From positions 14,413,113 through 14,477,112 of the forward strand of contig NC_133223.1 in NCBI RefSeq assembly GCF_040436345.1: 64,000 nucleotides of DNA, in the 5' to 3' direction. This document shows, one piece after another, positions 1 through 18,600 of this stretch. Each line of letters begins with the position of its first letter. Position 1 is the stretch's first letter. This DNA is from Pagrus major. Lineage: Eukaryota > Chordata > Actinopteri > Spariformes > Sparidae. The notes under the pieces were generated by a model. That model saw nothing but the letters and a program-made list of their open reading frames with translations, was not told the DNA's origin and did not search any database. The translations under genes were made by a program, and so were the position numbers.

Positions 1-5780
<5,780 letters not shown>

Positions 5781-6014
5781 CTGCAGAAACAAAGACAGCT
5801 GTAGAATGTATTTCATGCACTTGCATTTGACACTTTTGCTGCTATATTTACAGATATACTTCACATTTTTACATCATATTTCATTCATATGCATTTTGAA
5901 GATGCATTGGCTAAATAAACTGAGAAACGAGGGTGCCATTGTATGAGATTTCCACTGTATGATAACCATCTCAGAAAATATGGTGTCATAAATATCATGG
6001 TATAAAGTTTTTAA

Positions 6015-6051
<37 letters not shown>

Positions 6052-6673
6052 AGTTACAACAACCCTGAAAGGAATGAAAACAGATTTTTTTTTTGTGGTT
6101 GAACAGTTGCTCTATTGTAATTTCACAAGCTATTGTGTCCTGACAGACGTTAAGCTTGATATGAACTTGAAATATTTTTACCATTGGGTAAAGCTGCAAC
6201 CCTACTTATAATACATATACATAGTATGAATATACTGTGTGTGGACCTGTATATATCTATGGTGCAGCGGCAGCAGTGTCAAAACTGTCTTGTATAACAA
6301 ATGAGTTCAGTGGGGAACAGGTCAGGGTTAGTAGCCTGGATCGAGTGAGGTGCTATATTCACAGTGATATGGTTAAAATGTAATCAATAATTAATAATAA
6401 ATATAATAATTATTCTAAGTGTACAAATAAGTATTCTGTTCTTAATAAGGCTTAATTACTGATAAAGTACAAGTTCTTCATGATTAACTCTGTAGACATA
6501 ATTCAGTTACAAACTGAAAGCTACTCTTTGGTTGTTAAATAGAGCAGGTTAAATACAAAGTACAATAGATTAGACTAAAAGCGTGAAGGGGTGAAATAAA
6601 TGACAAAACGATGGTTTCAATAAATACCAGGCGGTAAAACGAGAGTCTTATCGAGAGAAGAGTCTGGTCTTAC
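5781..6673 (-). other. sik1: sik1 5' UTR intron
   Basis: Lies between the non-coding exon donor (6674) and the acceptor at 5780. AT-rich, with a (TTA)n microsatellite at 6013-6050. No other feature seen. Confidence 0.6.
6013..6050. repeat. (TTA)n microsatellite
   Basis: About 12 trinucleotide units, uninterrupted, in the first sik1 intron. Confidence 0.95.
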
Positions 6674-6975
6674 CTTAAAAAGCGGAGTTAAACCACTTTC
6701 TCTCACAGTTCAGACAGCTCTCAGAGGAAACGTAAAACATTCCACAACCAGAGCGACGAGTCGACAACACAAACAGAGGAACAACTGCAGAAAACACGCG
6801 CGGAGCAACTTTTTCCTCCTTAACTCCGACTTCCTACAACAAGTCTGTTTCTCGGGCCGGGACTGGGCTGCCTGCGGCCGCTGTGTGCCTGTGCGCTCCG
6901 GCGGAATGCAGAGCACAGGGCTTCGGCACTCACAGGGGGAACTCCTCCTCCTCCTCCTCCTCCTCCCTCCGCCAC
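6674..6975 (-). other. sik1: sik1 non-coding first exon (5' UTR), approximate 5' limit
   Basis: A consensus donor (AAG|GTAAGA, minus strand) sits at 6674/6673, 0.9 kb upstream of the coding exon, and the DNA above it is rich in CpG and G+C up to about 7250. This fits an untranslated first exon spliced to 5780. The transcription start is guessed at about 6970, just below a TATA-like sequence; it is not defined by the sequence alone. Confidence 0.55.
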
Positions 6976-7180
6976 CATAACAAATTGATACCCACCTTAT
7001 TAACGTCACACCCGCGTCAGAGCTCCGAGCTGGGTGCAAGGCAAGGCCGGACCCGAGCGCAAGGCACGGGTTGCCGGGCAACCGCGCGGCTCGGGCTCAC
7101 GGTGACGCGAGTGCTGATGGAGGGGTTGCTTGGAGATGGGGACGATGACGTCAGTCGTAGAGATGTGTCACCACGTGATG
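6976..7180 (-). promoter_or_regulatory. sik1: Probable sik1 promoter with cAMP response elements
   Basis: Reading toward the gene on the minus strand: an E-box CACGTG (7172-7177), a perfect palindromic CRE TGACGTCA (7146-7153), a half CRE TGACG (7103-7107, plus-strand orientation), a CRE variant TGACGTTA (7001-7008) that runs straight into a TATA-like TTAATAAGG (about 6996-7004). The segment is CpG-rich, unlike the flanking AT-rich DNA. SIK1 is an established CREB target gene in mammals, so the sites fit; function in this fish is inferred. Confidence 0.7.
7146..7153. promoter_or_regulatory. Perfect CRE, TGACGTCA, in sik1 promoter
   Basis: Eight-base palindrome bound by CREB/ATF dimers. It lies about 470 bases upstream of the non-coding exon's donor and 140 bases above a second CRE-like site. 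Confidence 0.75.
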
Positions 7181-7321
7181 TTTCCCTTTGCCGGGCTGTT
7201 GCTCGCTCGCGGGCTGCCTCGCTCTCGCCACAGCCCGGGTGCGCGCGCGGTTAAAGCAGAAACAGAAACAGGAAGCAACTGGTGAACTGCAGTTAGACAG
7301 TTGTTGTTATTTACTAAACAC

Positions 7322-7384
7322 ATTATATTATATTATATTATATTATATTATATTATATTATATTATATTATATTATATTATTAT
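7322..7384. repeat. (TATTA)n microsatellite
   Basis: About twelve perfect pentanucleotide units directly upstream of the sik1 promoter region. Confidence 0.95.
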
Positions 7385-7866
7385 ATACTATTATTCTATT
7401 TTCATAAAATATTCTAAATTAAGAGGGAATCAAACATATTTTCATAATCACACATATGTGTATGAAGTGTCTATTATTATTATCTATATTTTAATTGAAT
7501 CTTCTTTCTTTTGTACATTAAGTTGTAGACTGTTGTATTCTGTTCTAATAGGGTTTAATTATTTATTATCTATCATTCCAATTCCACTCATCACTTCATT
7601 GTTAAAGCTGGTACAGGTGGGTTACCTACTTTATATAGTTAATCCGGTCCGCCTGGAATCAATAAAGAGTTATCCTAATATGTGATATCATATCATGATT
7701 TATTTGTTAATTATATTTTGTATTAAACTAAATCTGTGAAGCAACTAAATACTAAAGTTTTCAATTAAATGTAGTGGAGTAAAAAGTATAATATTTGCCT
7801 TTAAACTGGAGTGGACTTAAAGTTTAGAGTAGCAGAGAATGGAAATACTCAAGTAAAGAACAAGTA

Positions 7867-7894
7867 CCCCCCCCCCCCCCCCCCCCCCCCCCCC
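7867..7894. repeat. Poly(C) tract, 28 bases
   Basis: An uninterrupted run of 28 C. Such a run can fold as a G-quadruplex on the other strand and is prone to sequencing error, so its exact length is uncertain. Confidence 0.9.
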
Positions 7895-8345
7895 ATCGTC
7901 ATCCTCCCTGATAAACGACGTGTTGATGTTCCTGAAACAAGAAAAAAAAATCTAATTTGGCATTTGTGGATGAGCTCAGAAATTTGACTCAACCTGCCAG
8001 CACCTCTTATCTTATTTTGAATTGGTGACAGTGCTTCCCTTGAATAATAGTCATATGATGGGTATTTTTCTCTAATTGCATAAATGTATGACAACATAAA
8101 GAGTGACTCACATGAAGAAATGTGTACAAATTGTTCATTTGTACGTGGTGTACAGCTCGATGTGCCTGAGCCTGGCACTTACGAAATGACCTAATGAGTG
8201 TATCTTGTTTGGAGCATTGAGTAATGAATGTAATGTTCCTTTTCAATAAAATATTTATTTAAAAATCATTGGCTTTATTAACACGATAGTTTGCCAATTC
8301 TTTATAAGCAACTACAAAAATGAACTTTTGGATTGGAAAAATCCC

Positions 8346-8406
<61 letters not shown>

Positions 8407-8407
8407 G

Positions 8408-8445
<38 letters not shown>

Positions 8446-9149
8446 ATTGTCTGTCTTTCTTAATGAAAAAGTGTAAAGCACAGAATCAAGACGAAAATCT
8501 GTCTCCACTCTGCACAAAGCAGTTGGGCCAGAAAAGACAGTGGCGATAGTTTAACACGAAGGGAGCTTAACAGTTTGAGACAGAAAAGAACGGGCAGAAA
8601 AATAAGGGAGGGGCAAGTGTTACCAAAGAACGAGGAAAAGAGTTGCATGTGAAGAAAGGTCAGTGCAGACAACGTGCACAAGTGCACATACACAAACATC
8701 CACATCATCATATTACTGTAATCCAAGCGAGGACAAGTGATTATGTGAGAGAAAAACAAAGGCGTCTGGATTGTTTGCAAAGCATCAGTTTACACTGTCA
8801 GACGTCTAAACACCTGTCCTTGTTATTGATGAATCCAAACAAGTGGCCATATGCTGCTGATTTTCAGTCACGACAGGGGTGCTGTGTGTGGCTTGATTCA
8901 CCCTTTCTTCTCCCAGACTGAGCAGCAGCTCATAGCTTATTATGGATTTTCCTGCGGAAGCTGCCATTTTACCAATCAAGATGTGTAGAAGAACACAGTC
9001 TGGCTCATTAGTGTAATATCTGACAACAGAGGCCATTTATTGGTGTTGGAGTTGAGGTTAAAGGGGCTGTGTGTGTTTTTGCAGTGGGTAAAGCCGCTAG
9101 AAAACAAGACTTGTGAATATAACCCGATGTGAAAAACCTGTGTAAAAAA
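7895..9149. other. Intergenic, no gene seen
   Basis: Apart from the CTAT microsatellite, no exon, RNA gene or transposon end was recognised. Short open frames on both strands have no family resemblance. Confidence 0.6.
8346..8445. repeat. (CTAT)n microsatellite
   Basis: About 25 tetranucleotide units with one changed unit (ATGT) near 8406. Long enough to be polymorphic. Confidence 0.95.
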
Positions 9150-9560
9150 AGCGCACTGAGGTACACTTAATTTAAGTATGCTTTGAGCACACAATTGATA
9201 TACTTAAAGTGTGCCATTTTCAAATAAACATAAGAGCACTGTTTTTAAGTATACTTAAACACACTGATGATGAAGTGATATTAAAGTACACTTGAAGAAA
9301 GCATGCTAATTGTGTATTACAGCTGACATGAAAATAAGTATACTTTTCAAAAGTACACTGAAGTACAGCTTAAAATGAACTAACATTAAAGTGCACTGTA
9401 TTTGCAAGTGAGTACAGCTTTATTAATACAGTTGGGATCAATTTAAATTTACACTTACAAAAAAGTACACTTTCAGAAGTACACTAAATACTACTTACAA
9501 TACAAGCTGAACTTGTTACCTATTACCTATTTTGAAGTACACTTTTCAAAAGTACATTTA
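9150..9560. repeat. Region of recurring palindromic AAGTAYACTT decamers
   Basis: The palindrome AAGTATACTT and close variants (AAGTACACTT, AAAGTACACTG, AAAGTGTGCC) recur over ten times on both strands across about 400 bases, often separated by TTCAAA or TTTAA. This resembles the inside of a small DNA transposon or a degenerate satellite made of inverted units. The family was not identified and ends are not sharp. Confidence 0.55.
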
Positions 9561-11643
9561 AATATACATTAAATTAAACGCAAAAAGTAAATGTATATTT
9601 GTAATAACTTTTTTATACCCAAATGCTATTTAATAGGAAATACAATAAAGTAAACCAGCGTTTTTCTCCTGGGAGAGCAAAGCAAGCTGCCTCTCATCAA
9701 GTTGAGAACACATACAGGATATCCAATTCTTCCAGTATGCGGCCTTCAAGCAGTGTGGCAGAGATTATGAAGAAACCTGATAACAAAAACAATTATAACA
9801 TGTTTCAGATGGTGGACATGCTGTAAAATTTCACAGCCTGCATGGAATAAAAATCTGAGTGGGTGAAAGTAAATACCAAACATCAGTAGAGAGACAGATC
9901 CCCTCCTACAGACTGAAATGTTAAAGGAATGCAAACTGCATGCAAAATGTTTCGACTGAAAGGTCACGCAATATTTTGATGCACACTTACAACTAAACCA
10001 CACAGCCCACTCTACTCCTCAGCTCTCAGTTTGCATAACCAAATGTCCCTACCTGGTGACATTTGAATATCTGTCTCACTTGCATGTTACAGTTCTTGTA
10101 TTTCCTGAATGTGGGTAGAGCAGACGCGGTTACATAAACTAGTATGTACCTGAGTCAGACTGTCTGACTGGACTTAAGCCAAACTGCGTAACCTTTGAAC
10201 AGTGGCCACTGTGGTAGTAATTACAAGATTAGGGCACATTGAATTTGACTTTGACATGTAACGTTTCTGCATCGAAATGTGCAAAAACAGCTGGACCTTT
10301 GTTCTGTATTTTGAGTTGTTTACTTTCATTATCCCAAATGTTTCCAACAATGTTCAAACCCAAAGAAATCTTAAATGTATTGAAGGTAACAGTGTATTTA
10401 ATTTGATCATCTGACATTATAACTTCCAGGACAGAGTCAAAACATAGTGTCTAAACATAACAGAAATTACATTTTATAACAGAGCCTCGTCCGTGAACTT
10501 TTCTGCCAGGGTCACCTAGGTGATTTTCATCAGCAACGGTGGTTGCTTAACAATGACCCCATGATCCCACGCTACACACATCTTTTGTTTTTTTTTGATT
10601 GAGAAACTCCTGGTGGCAGAAATAACATACTGTGTCTTCAACAGCGTATTTCTAAAGTTAGGTAACATTATCCACCATCAGCGTCAGAACTGGGCATAAG
10701 TCAGGTTGTACTTTTGAAAAAGTGTAATACTTTTATTTAATTAAGCAGATTTGTGGTTTATTGCTATTTAATTTAGCTTTTCATTTGCAAGAGGAAAAAA
10801 TGTGTTATTTACATAATCTCATTTTGGGTGGAAGATAAAGGTTAAAATCCTCTACTCTCACTCCCACACACAAACTTCAAAATAAAAGCTCTTTATCTAA
10901 TTTCCTCCTAAAAATGATACTACAAGCCCTTGATTAATACATGCCCTGATGTGGGTTCAACAGGTTATGGTAGGTTGTGATGCATATACCAGATAATTTG
11001 ACTTTTTTAATTTCCACAAAATGTATAACCTCCGAGAATAAAAGCAGTTCCAGGAGAGTTGAGAAATGTGTTGAACAGGAGCCAAACCACATTCAACAGA
11101 AATCAGCCTCACAGGCACAACTTTTAATTCCTGGAAATGACATAAGTGCTGCTTTCTCACTCTCTCTCTCACACACACGTCACTGCAAGGCTTCTTATGA
11201 TAACATTAATCCGTCACATACACGTTTTTTAATCTCTAAAAGTATTTGCACACTTTCATTTATGTTCATCAAAAGACCACGTCTTGTAACAGTCAAAGCT
11301 GATGCTGCAAAAGTTCAAGTATTTTCCTTTGTGTGCAGAAAAAAGTAGATTGTAATTCCTGTTATCAGTCATGTGCAGAATATCTGCAAAGAAATGCAAA
11401 TATGTTTGGTCGAGCAGCCATTGTTTTGTCTCAAGAGTTATCAGTGTTTTCTAAAAACAGGCACGTTTCTCTGCACCTTCAGCTGAGTAAGGAAAAAAAG
11501 CCACAAGCATTTTTCTTCTGTTTCACATGTGCTTCTTGAACCTCCTCATCAAATGTGAGTGCACAAAGGTCAGCTCAAAGAGAAGTTTAGCTTCTTCTAA
11601 TTTATTTTTTGAGGAATCACGCTTTTTCAATGTGGACAGACAG
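9561..11643. other. Intergenic, AT-rich, no gene seen
   Basis: No exon, RNA gene or clear repeat was recognised. A short CT/CA run is at about 11157-11178. Confidence 0.55.
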
Positions 11644-11692
11644 AAATGCGTGACTCATTACATCCTGACACGATGTAATGAGTCACGCATTT
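11644..11692. repeat. Perfect 21-bp inverted repeat with a 7-base loop
   Basis: The arms 11644-11664 and 11672-11692 are exact reverse complements; the loop is CTGACAC. Each arm contains one AP-1 site (TGACTCA at 11651-11657, TGAGTCA at 11679-11685). The pairing stops at both outer edges. It could be an RNA or DNA hairpin, the core of a tiny palindromic MITE, or a fold-back duplication. No matching neighbour gene. Confidence 0.9.
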
Positions 11693-12332
11693 TGGACTGT
11701 TTGCATAAGTAAGCATGTGGGGTATTTATGTCGCATCCTTCCCCTGTTAGTTAAACTAGCTGCTGTCCACATTTAAAAAAATACAAAGACAAAGGACAAA
11801 GATGTGATTCTTTCATAGTAGGGGTCAGTCATTAAGTTATCTTGCTCTGTTGTCATGTTATTAGGCCTATCTTACAGATCCAATTAAATTCAAATGTCCC
11901 CTGGCGGCGCTTTTCCGACAATACATGTCAAGGTCCGTCTGGACTTCAAGGTCAGGATCACAAGACAGCAGAAAATCCTTTGATGGTGAGATGTGCGTCA
12001 ACTACCCATTACTTATTACTTATGCTAAATCAAATGTTACTTTTCATATCCACTGTGGTCTTTTCATCTGTTGAATCACTGCTTTCCTCTTACCATAGTT
12101 GCTTATATATACATTAATTTTTCATACAAACTGTCCTCTCAAAGACCTCTCACCATTGACTGCAATGACTCCTTTGTGGGGCACATCACAACTCAAATGT
12201 GATGCTGTGTGCTCTGTTGAACCTGACCTCGTTTTACTAAAGAGTCAGTCTGGCTCTTTGCTGAATCCTGAATGAACTCCAAACTACACCACTGCAGCTC
12301 TTTCAAGGCTTATATTGATATTTATATCATGT

Positions 12333-12962
12333 TTAAAGGGGACATATGTAAGAATTTTATGTAAGAATTTGGTACCTGCATGGCTAACTAAGCTAACTAT
12401 CTAAGCACAGATCCAACAATTCAAATCTGGATACGGCTTTGGAGGCAGAGACCAATTCAGTAAGCTGCTCAGTGGCACATTAAGCCAAAAAGTTTGACTG
12501 TATCGGATTTTTACACAGATCTTCCGTGTTGTGCAGCCCATAGACTGTGGGCCGAGCCAGCTAATTTCTGGTTTAGCACTTAGCATTTAGCATTTAATCA
12601 TGCAGCAAAGTCTTCTAGACTTTCCAAATGTTATCAGTCTGAATGGCTCAAATTATGATAATGAAACGAGTCATTTTGCGGGGGTGTGATGCTCAAAAAA
12701 ATGTATCCACCGTTTTACAGTTACTTCTTTCACAATGTAAGCTTATGGGAAGAAGTCTTTTTGGGCCGCAGTGCATCACTGGATGTTGTTATTACACGGT
12801 TTGGCCACTATGATAGTTAGCTTCTCTCTCTCCTTGGGGCTTGTCTCTAACATCAGCTATAGCTAGCAGCAGTTAGCGGTCTCTCTTGTGATATTGCTGC
12901 GCCCTATTTTTTTTGAAAATTAATTTGACTGGTGGCCAATTTTTTACATTTTGCACCTTTAA
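12333..12962. mobile_element. MITE-like element with TTAAAGG termini
   Basis: The left end reads TTAAAGGGGACATATGTAA and the right end, reverse complemented, TTAAAGGTGCAAAATGTAA, an imperfect terminal inverted repeat of about 19 bases around 630 bases. The part 12642-12790 recurs in inverse orientation at about 18999-19147. No transposase is encoded. Similar TTAAAGGTGC-ended elements are common in fish genomes. Confidence 0.6.
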
Positions 12963-13369
12963 TTACATTGGATGAATGATTGAACTATAAGGCATGTAGT
13001 ACTACATAAATGTTATATTTGAACAGGTATGATTTGATTTACAAATCATTATGTATTGGGATATCACACTGGTAATGTAATAATTGTCATAACAAGGTCG
13101 CACCTAATGGGTGTAATCACAAATACTACAGTGACAGTGAAGCCTTCCCTTTCCTTTTCTCTCCTCATGCACTGATTTGCTTAGCTGAACAGCCAATCAG
13201 AGTGATTTCGCTCACTGACAGGCCCTGCCGCTGATTCTACAAACACAATCGGTCAAAAAGCTGCCGACAAGGGCAGAGTAGTGCCAATAGTGTGGGATGT
13301 GCCACAAAACTGGGGCCACAGACAATCCCAACTGGTGTGTCAGGGCCCTAAGTACAGCTCTACAAGCAG

Positions 13370-13640
13370 CTCTGTGAGGCTGTACTGAGGCACAGAGCTT
13401 TGTGCTAAATGCTGATGTCAGAATGCTACCATGCTAACAATGAGAATTCTAGCATGTTGATGTTGAGCAGGTATAATGTTCACCATCATTTAGTGTGTTA
13501 GCATGCTAACATTTGCTAAATTCCTGCTAATTTGTCCGATACTTTGCTTCATGACCAAATACCTCCAACACTAATAACATTCCCGCCAGCCATACACTGT
13601 TTAGCACTAATTAGCAAATATTAATAACACACTAAACTTA
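13370..13640. repeat. Dispersed fish repeat rich in GCTAAC/GCATGC
   Basis: Contains TTTGTGCTAAATGCTGATGT, GCATGTTGATGTTGAGCAGG and TTAGCATGCTAACATTTGCT. The same blocks occur at 26760-26990. A known style of interspersed teleost repeat; exact family and ends not determined. Confidence 0.55.
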
Positions 13641-16600
13641 TTTGCTGCAACAACTGACCTAGATACTGAACAAAAATAAAAAAGCACCTTTTAAATCACT
13701 ATTATTTGCCTCATAAATAGACATGACATACATGCAAATATAGCACTGCTGAGGCAACGCAGCTCTGGATGTTGCTGTCCTGATTGTTTGCGATTTCTCT
13801 CAGGTCACTCGCCTTGTGCTCCCTCCACTGGATTTCAATAGCTGCCTCCTGCAACCATGTCCAATCCCTGACACAGCTTTTACTGCGACCGGCTTTCATA
13901 ATCAACCCAGAAACGCTCTGCAGTTTGAACCCTGCACACACACTCTGCACATTAGCTAACAACAGCTCTCTGACCCGCAGCAGGAGCAGTTTAGTTCAGG
14001 TCTGCTGTGAGGTAATGATGCAGGAATTCCTGTTTTTGAAATCTGGGTGAAATTTTAATCTCTGTGAGTACAGAGGAGATTTTGTGATTGCAAAAAGGAA
14101 GGTAGCTCTGACTTTTAAAGCTCATATTTAAGACATACAATTCGTATTTTCTTGCTTCTTCCTTATTTTCTCATTCAATAAGTAGATAAATCAATATTTA
14201 CATAAATATCTGTGTATCTGTGAAACATTTGGCATCTCATAATCATTTAAAGGCTTATGTACATCATTTACAGACTACCTGTTGTTTATGTTCCACTCTC
14301 TGACCTCAGTCCATTTATCCATTTGTTTTGCTCCTTGCTTTTGTAACCTCCGGCAGTCTGTGAAAAGCCCCTTTGTCTGATCATTTGGTGTCATTGTGTC
14401 TTGTGGAGGACAGGGGTACCATTCTTCTTTGGTAATTAACGTTGGTCCGTCTACGCTTGTTGACTTTGGCAGACGAGGGCCGTCCTCGTGAGCTTGTGCG
14501 TCAAGCTATCATCCAGGAGGTCCAGCACCAGCCCTCCTCAAACAAACAATTTCAGTGATGAGGGCCCTAGAGATCGCCCGCTCACATGTACTCACACAGA
14601 TGTTTTTCTCATCGATCAAACGGGTTTTGTGGTTGGGCCTCCCGTAAAAATGTTTTTTATCAGTGACCGTTTCATTTAATTTGACCAGGACAATAACTCA
14701 TTTTTATTTATTTTTTTACAGAAAATACGCTCAACATTGAATAGTTTCGGAAACAACAATATATCACAAGAAGCTGTTATTTACAACAAAGAAATTAAAC
14801 CATGATGATCAATTATTCAATTGGAGGCTTTTTCAAAGTAGTAGTTTAGTGCTACAGGCCATGAGAAAGCTGAAAAACACTGGATGTTTATTATTTTCAC
14901 AGCCTTTCCACTCATAGAAGGAAGCAGAACAGAAAAAAATGAGAACCCTGATTCTCTTTAATGTGCACTAAACACAACAGTAGGCCAAAATTATCTGGTA
15001 ACTTTTCAGTGGTGCACCATATTTAGGCAACAGTCTTGTGCATATGCAACCAAATCACCTGACTAAATGTTAGCAAAAAGTACATTCTGCAAAACAACAA
15101 AACAAAAATTTACATTTCTTTAGGTTAAACTTTTAAATTTCTCTCTTGCCACAATGCTTTGCTTATGCTCTGGTTAGGTTTAGGCACAAAAACGACTTGG
15201 TTAGAGTTAGAAAACATCATGATTTGGCCTAAAATACCTGTTTGGTCACCACAAACATGGCTGGAGATGACCTGAGGTCTCCGTAAAACTATCCAATGGT
15301 GTCACTCTTGACATGTAATAATTGCCCACTTATTGGATTCATACTCCAAACAAATTGAATGAGGTTTTCTTACTTCTAGAAAAGAACCCAGAAGTTCTGA
15401 TTTCACTTCTGCTCTCTATTACTTTAACAACTGAAGCCACATACAAACAGAGTAGATCTCCTTTTGATATCAGCTGAATGGACTGTGTAAGTGTTCACAG
15501 TAGGTTTTATTCTGCTGACAGTGATTGCAGGCTTAAAAGCCATTTTGCCATAAATCTGTCGACACTGTCATCATTCTTTTCACCAAGTGGTAAATATTGT
15601 AGTCAGTCAGACATTTAAAATATTTTCTGCTCTCTTATACACATGAATTATAGCTGGTCTGTGAATGTTTTTCCCACTTGTCTGCTTGTGATTATTTTCT
15701 GAACCATGTGTAGTGAAAGCGTGATTGAGCATCTGTAGTTTTCTTTAGCTTGAAAGTAAACAGGTCACCTAACCTTGAGACACAGGGGAAAGTCAAAGGA
15801 TCCTCAGATGAAGCACCATTCAACACCCCTAATACCTGGTGACTATACACTAATCTGTTTTTATGATCACCATTCATAACAGTAACAAAAGGCTTTTCTG
15901 CTAAAGAATGCACACTGTATTGTCCTTTCAGCAGAGCTGCTGATACAGTAATCCTGTGGTGTCAGTTATCTCAAGATGTAAATACCTGGCCACTGCCTGT
16001 GTCTGCACACCAGGCTACACACAGCCTTTATGAATGCTTGTGTGCGCAAAAGCCCCTCAGGAGACGGAGCCATGTGCGTCATACCACGGATCAGCCTATT
16101 ATCCAGGGCTGAGGGTGGCAGGGGAAGGGGATGTGGGGTATCCAAAAAGGTGATAAGAAGCTCGACAAAGGGGAGTGTAATGAAAAGCAGATAAAGCACA
16201 GCGATAGTCTCAACGAGTGGATGAAATTCATAAAGATAAAAGACGGGGAGTAAAGGAGAGCATTAGACAAAATGACTGGAGATGGCAGTGATATGAGAGT
16301 TTACAAAAACAGAGAGAGCAGCGAGGAAGACATCAGAAAGAGGTCAGCTCTGAGTGAAGCGGCATGATGCACCTCTCGTTGTCATTAGGTGATGTAATGC
16401 TCTTATTCGTTTTGAACTTTTAAGGGCAGTACAGACAGAAACATGCACAGTCACAAAAACACAGCGACACAATCACAGCTAACAAGGGATTTACAGAATT
16501 GAGCTGCTCATGATGAAATGGATTTGATATAAGCGGACAGTAGAACCTGATTAAAATCACGTATAAATAAAAAAAAGCCGTCGCAGCTCCACCTGACTGC

Positions 16601-18600
16601 AGGATGTAGAGGGGTATAAGAGGGTGAAACTATGATAATATTAGGGATTAAAAACAACTTGTTGTGAACAACAAGACTAAGAGCTAACATGCTGCAAAGC
16701 ATGCTGGTGATAGCCCTTTACATAACCCATTCAGCCACAACAATTTGCTCCAGGTGTAGTTACTTTTTCATAATGATGGTCCTGAAAGAACAACAACACC
16801 AACACGGCACCATCAGATAAACCAGCAAAATAATCACAAGTATTTGCTGTTGCATGCCATTTATGCGATCACAGGTATCGTTTCTGATATTTATTGGCAC
16901 ATGGCATGTCTAATATCCTTGTTTAGACGTATATTTGGACTGGATTGTAATTAACATGAGTTATAGATGGGTTATAACCACAAATGTCAACCTCATTGTG
17001 AAAAAGTCATTTTCTCTTGATCCATCCTGTAGTGGTTGAGTGTTTCAGTCTGAACGAAAGTGTTTGGCCCAGAGCCATGCTGCTATCATGTTTAAAATAT
17101 TTGTACCAAATACTGTTTCCACAATCATTTGTTCACGGAGGACATGAATACCAAGTAGGACCTGAACGTGACACTGCAAGGGTCCAGATGGAGAGAAAGT
17201 TGCAAGTTTTATCCCTCCAGGTGTTACTGCATCTTGTGCTCCTGATCTCGCTGCTCAACGTCCATATGGTCTCTCAGCTGGGCCCCTAAAGCCGGATAAT
17301 GGTCGTTAACTCACCAGAGGAGGAAGGGGAAGGAAGTGAAGCAAGAGCTGGTGGCACATATATGTACAGAGGGCTTCAGGGCAGAGGTAGTGGCTACAGT
17401 GTGTATGTCAGCACAAATGCTCACGCGTAATCGGTGGGAACCATTATCAATTACTTGTCCTGGCACATCGTTCATACTCATCTAAATTGACTTATCATGC
17501 CTTTGTTTACCCCAGACTTGTTGTGTCCTAACTCACTTTTCTCATTTCCTTATTTTGTTTTGCTTAATGTCTTCCACCTGACCAGCTGCCGGAGCAGACT
17601 GGCAGCAGGTTGAGTGGAACATAATGTGTTTTTGATTTGGTGGCGGCGGAGAGTTTGAGAGAAGTCTGCCAGAGAAAAGAGCAGCTCAGCGTGGATTAAG
17701 AGACCTAAGCTGGGTGAAGGAGGGTGTCAGAGAAGCAGTGATGACATCCAGGACATCTGTGTGCTCGCCTGGTCCAGCCATGTGAGCGCTGGACCTACCA
17801 GACTGAAGCAAGGGAGGGGAGGGAGGGGAGGGGATCCTCTCCCGTACTAAAGCCAAAAATGGAAAGCTGGAGCGGGTGTCAAGAGGTCAGTCCTGGTGAT
17901 CTGTTCCTTAAAGTGTAGGTGGAGCGACGAAACAGTTCTTCTGACGCTACTTACATCCAGTCAACAGCTGAGATGTAAACAATGGTATGTGAACAAACTG
18001 CAACACTTGAATTTTCCCTCTGTGCATCAATAAAGGATTATCTTATCTTATTTAATCTTATTTATGGGCAATTAAATTACTGATTAATTTGTCTTTGGAT
18101 TGCCTTTATCTTATATTTTTGTTTGTTTAAGTTTACAGTTAAGTTGTTTAGGTTATCTCCAGTTTTCTGTAATTGTTGGTCGATAGACAGTGATGTACTC
18201 CTTAAAGAAAACCTTTCGCATTTAGCTTCTCCCTTATCTTCTGCACAAAAGCCTGTGTGCAGACACACACACTACACACAACCACAGTGAAGGCAGAACA
18301 TATTGTTTGTTTCCAATGGGCCGGAACAATAAATTCAGAAAATGTGTTCCAGCATCCCGTGGAGCCACAGGACTGTGGGATCATTTAGTTTCTGTGACAG
18401 TTTTCTCCTTTTTACTTTTCATTTTGTTGTGCAGCACACAGTGAGATTCTTCTGGATTAGAGTATGAAACTGCTCGTGTTTCAGAAACAAGAACACAGTG
18501 TACTAAAAACACCAGCAAGCATAAGTTGCTTTTATGTGTGACAGTTTTTTGCCTAAACTGTCTGACAACATTAAACACGTGTTAGAAAAGGCTTCCTGCC
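13641..18600. other. Intergenic, no gene seen
   Basis: Five kilobases without a convincing exon on either strand. The only structural feature noted is the G-rich run at 17812-17833. Open frames of up to 90 codons are unsupported by splice sites or family resemblance. Confidence 0.5.
17812..17833 (+). other. Candidate G-quadruplex
   Basis: Five runs of three or four G separated by single A residues (GGGAGGGGAGGGAGGGGAGG and two more G). Such spacing favours a stable intramolecular quadruplex. No gene is next to it. Confidence 0.6.

Noticed and set aside
6883-7254. 123-codon plus-strand frame in the sik1 promoter
   Set aside because: Open only because the region is GC-rich; serine run is a CTC repeat.
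7188-7685. 165-codon plus-strand frame, longest in the window
   Set aside because: Most of it is translation of the TATTA microsatellite and AT-rich DNA.
8328-8549. Frame with YLSI repeats
   Set aside because: Translation of the CTAT microsatellite.
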